NCBI GenBank assembly: GCA_946183765.1 | Contig: CAMHDC010000029.1 | Location: forward strand, 1 to 9,808 | Length of the DNA stretch: 9,808 bases | DNA from: an uncultured Clostridia bacterium | GTDB taxonomy: Bacteria > Bacillota > Clostridia > Christensenellales > CAG-138 | Reading direction: 5' to 3' | Shown here: piece after piece, positions 6,803 to 9,808 of the stretch | Layout of the letters: each line of letters opens with the position of its first letter | Numbering within the stretch: the first letter of the stretch is position 1 | Made by a program: the position numbers and the translations under genes | The notes under the pieces: model-generated | The model's input: the letters and a program-made list of their open reading frames with translations, nothing else | Databases searched by the model: none | Told to the model about the DNA's origin: nothing

Positions 6803-8305
6803 TCAGCGGGATGTAAACGGCAGGGGCTCTTCCGGCATGCTGCCGTCCCGATCCATGGAGAAGCGGCCCATGGGGTAATCCTGCAGATTCTCCAGGATGC
6901 GCCGTCCGTCCGCCTTGCCCAGCAGATCCTCCCTGGCCCGCAGCACCAGATTCTCCGCCTGGTGCTTGGAAGGGCCGCCCACGCAGCCGCCGGGGCAGAC
7001 CATTCCCTCCACGAAGTCGGTGTCCAGCTTCCCCGCCTTCAGCAGGGTCATGGCCTTCTTGCATTCGTCCCCGCCGGCGCAGGTCATGAGCCGGATATCG
7101 GAGGTGTCCTCCCCCAGCTCCTTCATGACCTCTATGACGGCGCCGGCGACGCCGCCGCTGCCCGCGAACCGCTTTCCGAAGAGGGACGATTCCTGATAGG
7201 TCTCCTCCACCGGCTCGATTTTAACGCCCTTGGCGTCCAGCATGGCCACGATCTCCCCGTAGGTCAGGGCATAGTCGGCCCGATCCGCGATGAGCTCGTT
7301 GACGGTCTCCCCCTTCTTGGCGATGCAGGGGCCGATAAACACGGTGACGCAGTCCGGGTCCATATACTTCAGATACCGGGACACGGCCACCATGGGGGAA
7401 ACGGTGGAGGACTTGTTCTGCTCGTACACCTTCGGGAAATGATGGTGCAGCATGGAGATGAAGGCCGGGCAGCAGGAGGTGGTCATGATCCGCCCCTCCT
7501 TTCGGGCCTTGATCCATTCCAGCGCTTCGAAGGCGGCGGTCATGTCCCCGCCCAGGCCAACCTCCACCATATCCGCGAACCCCGCCTTTTTCAGCGCGCT
7601 GCGGATGGCCGCCATGGTGATCTCCTTCCCGAACTGACCCTCCGTGGCCGGGGCGCACATGGCGACGACCCGTTTGCCTTCACGGATGGCCTGGATCACG
7701 TTCACCGCAAAGATCTTGGAACCGATGGCGCCGAAGGGGCAGTTATGGATGCAGTGACCGCAGTGGATGCACTTCGTTTCGTCGATCCGGCAGATGCCCG
7801 CTTCGTCATAGGAGATGGCGCCCACGGGGCAGGCTTTCTTGCAGGGGCGCTCCTGATGGATGATAGCCCCGTAAGGACAGGCTTTGGCGCACAGACCGCA
7901 GGATTTGCACTTGGTGGAATCGATGCGCATCTTGGCATCGCCGGGGGAAATGGCCCCGAAGCGGCAGGAATTGAGGCAGGCTTTGCCCAGACAGAAGCGG
8001 CAGATGTCCGTGACGAAATAGTCCTGGATGGGACAGTCGTCACAGGCGGCGGGGATGACGGCCACCACGTTCTTGGTGGGGGTGCTTGCTTCGGGACTCA
8101 TGCCCTGGGCCAGGCGGATGCGGCCCCGAACGATCTCCCGCTCCTTATACACGCAGCAGCGGTACTGGGCTTTGGGGCCGGGGCTGACTTCGTAGACGAT
8201 CTTCTCCGTCTCCTCCGGGTTCAGCCGGTTGTCCCATGCCAGCCGGCACACTTCCCGCAAAATGAAATGCTTTAGTTCCACGATGCCCTTGTCATTAGTG
8301 ATCAT
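6803..8305 (-). CDS. Monomeric ferredoxin-type [FeFe]-hydrogenase, group B-like
   Basis: A 500-residue cytoplasmic enzyme interconverting protons and H2, probably with ferredoxin. An N-terminal part of about 90 residues holds YRCCVYKERE (48-57). Four Cys-rich segments follow: C102/105/110/114, C133/136/139/143, C155/C159 and C179/182/185/189, several ending in the ferredoxin CPxGAI pattern, enough for about three to four [4Fe-4S] clusters. The H-cluster domain (about 210-460) has L1 TTSCCPAF (275-282, keeping the Cys278 used for proton transfer and the ligand Cys279), L2 IGPCIAKKGE (Cys327) and L3 VCPGGCVGGPS (Cys437, Cys441). No NADH, PAS or kinase domain is present. Gly325 replaces the Met of classical MPC, and with the RPCKKACPVGAI insert this points to group B rather than the group A enzymes. 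ATG 8305 is chosen because a promoter ends near 8360; its ribosome site (AGAAAG, 12 nt away) is weak. Maturases HydEFG are not in the window. Confidence 0.9.
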   Translation of the reverse strand: MITNDKGIVELKHFILREVCRLAWDNRLNPEETEKIVYEVSPGPKAQYRCCVYKEREIVRGRIRLAQGMSPEASTPTKNVVAVIPAACDDCPIQDYFVTDICRFCLGKACLNSCRFGAISPGDAKMRIDSTKCKSCGLCAKACPYGAIIHQERPCKKACPVGAISYDEAGICRIDETKCIHCGHCIHNCPFGAIGSKIFAVNVIQAIREGKRVVAMCAPATEGQFGKEITMAAIRSALKKAGFADMVEVGLGGDMTAAFEALEWIKARKEGRIMTTSCCPAFISMLHHHFPKVYEQNKSSTVSPMVAVSRYLKYMDPDCVTVFIGPCIAKKGETVNELIADRADYALTYGEIVAMLDAKGVKIEPVEETYQESSLFGKRFAGSGGVAGAVIEVMKELGEDTSDIRLMTCAGGDECKKAMTLLKAGKLDTDFVEGMVCPGGCVGGPSKHQAENLVLRAREDLLGKADGRRILENLQDYPMGRFSMDRDGSMPEEPLPFTSR

Positions 8306-8343
8306 TTGCTTTTTCGTCTTTCTGTATATTTGCCGGGGAATAC

Positions 8344-8361
8344 CGTTGAAGTGGTTTAACG
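8344..8361. promoter_or_regulatory. Operator-like inverted repeat at the hydrogenase transcription start
   Basis: CGTTGAAGTGGTTTAACG has 7-nt arms matching at six of seven positions around a 4-nt centre (CGTTGAA / TTTAACG). It begins a few bases after the predicted -10 box of the hydrogenase promoter, where a bound repressor would block transcription. The regulator is not known; the sequence is not a clear match to Rex or FNR sites as I remember them. Confidence 0.4.
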
Positions 8362-8366
8362 ATTTA

Positions 8367-8395
8367 ATACTAATGGTTCCATCCCTCCTTGTCAA
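8367..8395 (-). promoter_or_regulatory. Sigma-70-type promoter of the hydrogenase gene
   Basis: On the minus strand a perfect TTGACA (8395-8390) is followed after exactly 17 nt by TAGTAT (8372-8367), which matches four of six -10 positions. Transcription would start near 8360, giving a leader of about 55 nt before ATG 8305. An AAGGAGG (8390-8384) lies inside the spacer. It has only an out-of-frame ATG one base away or an in-frame ATT at 8374, so it is probably not the ribosome site of the gene. Confidence 0.55.
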
Positions 8396-8460
8396 TTCAT
8401 AAAGGGGGATTCGGAAAATGCTCCCGCGAAAGGATCGTGACAGCGCAAAAAGGATCGGAA

Positions 8461-8497
8461 ATACGCAATGTATTGTTGCGAAATGTACATTGTATAT
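8461..8497. promoter_or_regulatory. Large inverted repeat in the divergent spacer
   Basis: CAATGTA (8466-8472) and TACATTG (8486-8492) are perfect inverted copies separated by 13 nt. Outside them, after a 2-nt mismatch, ATA (8461-8463) and TAT (8495-8497) also pair, giving 10 of 12 matched positions per arm. The right arm also contains the 10-bp palindrome AATGTACATT (8482-8491). The repeat ends 3 nt before the extended -10 for the rightward genes, so it covers their -35 region. It is a plausible binding site for a dimeric regulator acting on one or both divergent units. Confidence 0.5.
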
Positions 8498-8499
8498 GG

Positions 8500-8509
8500 T
8501 GCTATTATA
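8500..8509 (+). promoter_or_regulatory. Extended -10 promoter for the small protein and phosphatase
   Basis: TGCTATTAT (8500-8508) fits an extended -10 (TGn plus TATTAT, five of six). No -35 at the usual spacing is evident. Transcription would begin near 8515, leaving almost no leader before ATG 8519 or 8522 and about 19 nt before ATG 8534. The same bases read on the minus strand give a perfect TATAAT (8509-8504), a possible second hydrogenase promoter, but its -35 region is poor. Confidence 0.4.
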
Positions 8510-8533
8510 TGGTTCCACATGATGGTCTGTTCC

Positions 8534-8728
8534 ATGCGGGACATCACGAACGAGGAGACCGAGCGGGAAAAGAAGGAGCAGATCACCCGTCAGACCGTGG
8601 AAGTCGCCGACAAGGTGGTGGAGAAGCAGATGCGCATCGTGCAGGAGATTGCATCGCTGCTGGGCGAAACCGCCGCGGAAACGAAGATCGCGCTGGCGAA
8701 GCTGAAGGAGTCCGTCACCGATGAATGA
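8534..8728 (+). CDS. Small helical (coiled-coil-like) protein, co-transcribed with the phosphatase
   Basis: A 64-residue, highly charged protein beginning MRDITNEETEREKKEQ, with continuous predicted helix from about 8 to 60. Heptad-like hydrophobics are visible (ITRQTVEVADKVVEKQMRIVQEIASLL, split as ITRQTVEVADKVV and EKQMRIVQEIASLL), followed by GETAAETKIALAKLKESV. No membrane segment, Cys or enzyme motif is seen. The start is uncertain: ATG 8534 best fits the change from junk-like to protein-like sequence but lacks a Shine-Dalgarno; ATGs at 8519 and 8522 are alternatives and the mRNA may be nearly leaderless. The stop overlaps the phosphatase gene by 8 nt, a sign of translational coupling. 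A partner, regulator or adaptor of the phosphatase is a reasonable inference; the function is not known. Confidence 0.7.
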   Translation: MRDITNEETEREKKEQITRQTVEVADKVVEKQMRIVQEIASLLGETAAETKIALAKLKESVTDE

Positions 8729-9808
8729 TCTTTGCGCCGATATCGGCTATAAAAGCATCCTGCATGCGGGCGAACAGCTCTGCGGCGACCATGTGGACAT
8801 CGCGTCGGACGAGTATTCCACGGTCGTCGTCCTTGCCGACGGTCTCGGCAGCGGCGTCAAGGCGAGCATCCTCTCCACGCTGACCTCAAAAATCATATCC
8901 ACCATGATGGCGGAGGGGCTCTCCATAGAGGATTGCGTCCGCACCATCGCCGCGACCCTTCCGGTCGATTCCAAGCACGGCGTCGCGTATTCCACGTTCA
9001 CGATCGTGCATCTGCTGAACAACACCTATGCGGACGTGATCCAGTACGACAATCCCCAGCTGATCCTGCTCCGCAATGGTCAGAACTACGACTACCCGAT
9101 GCAGGAAATGATCGTCGGAGACAAGAAGATCCAGCGCTCCCACATCCGTCTGGAGGAAGGAGATCTGTTCATCGCCATGTCCGACGGCTGTCCCCACGCC
9201 AGCGCCGAGGAAGCGTACAACATGAACTGGACCCGCAAGGATATCATTGAGTTTATGGAGACGATCTCCCTTGCGGGATACACCGCCAAGACGCTGTCGA
9301 CCATGCTCGTGGACGAATGCTGGAAGCTCTACGGAGGCGAGCCCCGGGACGATGCGACCGCCTGCGTGATCGCGATCCGCAAGCGCGAGCCGATGAACAA
9401 CCTGTTCGGGCCGCCCAGCGATCCGGACGACGCCGAGCGCATGATGAACCTGTTCTTCTCGAAGGAAGGCAAGCATATCATCTGCGGCGGCACGACGGCG
9501 TCGATCGCCGCGAAGCATCTGCAGGTGCCGCTGCACCCGGGGACCGGCGAGATGATCGGAGGTGTTCCCCCCACGTCCGAGCTGGAAGGGGTCGATCTCG
9601 TCACCGAGGGCGTCATTACCATGAGCCGGGTGGTCGAGTATGCCCACGACTTTATCGACGAGAACGCCCAGTATGAGACGTGGAGCTACGGGCGGGACGG
9701 CGCGTCGATGATCTGCCGCCTGCTGTTCGAGGAAGCGACCGACATCAATTTCTACGTGGGACGGGCGGTCAACCCCGCCCATCAGGACCCGAACCTGCCG
9801 ATCAATTT
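8721..9808 (+). CDS. SpoIIE-family (PP2C-like) protein phosphatase with C-terminal extension, 3' end missing
   Basis: The frame stays open to the window edge; 362 residues are visible and probably a few dozen are missing. Residues 1-220 are a PP2C/SpoIIE serine/threonine phosphatase domain with its metal-binding acidic motifs: CGDHVDI (21-27, Asp24), VVVLADGLGSGVKAS (35-49, Asp40), AMSDGCPHAS (152-161, Asp155) and EPRDDATACVI (207-217, Asp210/Asp211). No sensor or membrane domain precedes it. Residues 225-362 form an extra domain containing HIICGGTTASIAAKHL (252-267), GGVPPTSELEGVDLVTEGVIT (280-300, with PPT and DLVTEG prominent) and VGRAVNPAHQDPNLP (346-360). ATG 8721 lies 10 nt after GAAGGAG (8704-8710). 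Similar phosphatases neighbour sensory [FeFe]-hydrogenases in Clostridia, so a role in redox or H2 signalling is likely; its phosphoprotein substrate is unknown. Confidence 0.88.
   Translation, partial: MNDLCADIGYKSILHAGEQLCGDHVDIASDEYSTVVVLADGLGSGVKASILSTLTSKIISTMMAEGLSIEDCVRTIAATLPVDSKHGVAYSTFTIVHLLNNTYADVIQYDNPQLILLRNGQNYDYPMQEMIVGDKKIQRSHIRLEEGDLFIAMSDGCPHASAEEAYNMNWTRKDIIEFMETISLAGYTAKTLSTMLVDECWKLYGGEPRDDATACVIAIRKREPMNNLFGPPSDPDDAERMMNLFFSKEGKHIICGGTTASIAAKHLQVPLHPGTGEMIGGVPPTSELEGVDLVTEGVITMSRVVEYAHDFIDENAQYETWSYGRDGASMICRLLFEEATDINFYVGRAVNPAHQDPNLPIN

Noticed and set aside
6767..8275. A 502-codon open frame on the plus strand opposite the hydrogenase
   Set aside because: It is rich in His, Gly and Ala without motifs, starts inside the terminator region, and is opposite an unmistakable hydrogenase gene.
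8306..8518. Extension of the hydrogenase to ATG 8518
   Set aside because: The added 71 residues cross the promoter and operator-like repeats, have no family similarity that I can see, and the start has no ribosome site.

Overview
The window looks like a piece of chromosome from a GC-rich, anaerobic member of the Clostridia, probably an uncultured gut bacterium of the Oscillospiraceae/Christensenellales type. This placement is inference. It rests on purine-rich Shine-Dalgarno sites, a monomeric ferredoxin-type [FeFe]-hydrogenase, a SpoIIE-type phosphatase, and a VTC/DUF4956 cell-surface operon of a kind common in Firmicutes. No phage, insertion sequence, CRISPR array, rRNA or tRNA was seen.

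Left part (1-6761). A rho-independent terminator (54-87) closes an upstream unit that lies outside the window. After a gap of about 195 nt without a gene, six tightly packed plus-strand genes follow: a VTC-domain polyphosphate-polymerase-like protein (283-987), a DUF4956 membrane protein (1012-1683), a large secreted right-handed beta-helix protein of the Cthe_2159/DUF4353 type with a Gly-Phe-Gly tail (1712-3823), a membrane-anchored NAGPA-type phosphodiester glycosidase (3849-4775), a small four-helix membrane protein with a TTG start inside the previous gene (4750-5163), and a multi-span GT-C/ArnT-like glycosyltransferase (5163-6659). Gaps are 24-28 nt or the genes overlap, so this is very likely one operon. 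As a unit it suggests a cell-envelope system: VTC plus DUF4956 at the membrane, an exported beta-helix protein outside, and enzymes able to add or trim phosphodiester-linked sugars. A 39-codon ORF with a good ribosome site lies between the operon and a bidirectional terminator (6713-6761).

Right part (6803-9808). A monomeric [FeFe]-hydrogenase with several [4Fe-4S] motifs and an H-cluster domain is encoded on the minus strand (6803-8305). Divergent from it are a 64-residue helical protein (8534-8728) and a SpoIIE/PP2C-like phosphatase with an extra C-terminal domain (8721 to the window edge, incomplete). The 228-nt divergent spacer holds a TTGACA-17-TAGTAT promoter for the hydrogenase, an extended -10 for the other direction, and two inverted repeats placed like operators. 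SpoIIE-type phosphatases are known neighbours of putative sensory [FeFe]-hydrogenases, so this half may be a redox- or H2-responsive signalling locus. The small protein and the C-terminal domain of the phosphatase are its least understood parts.
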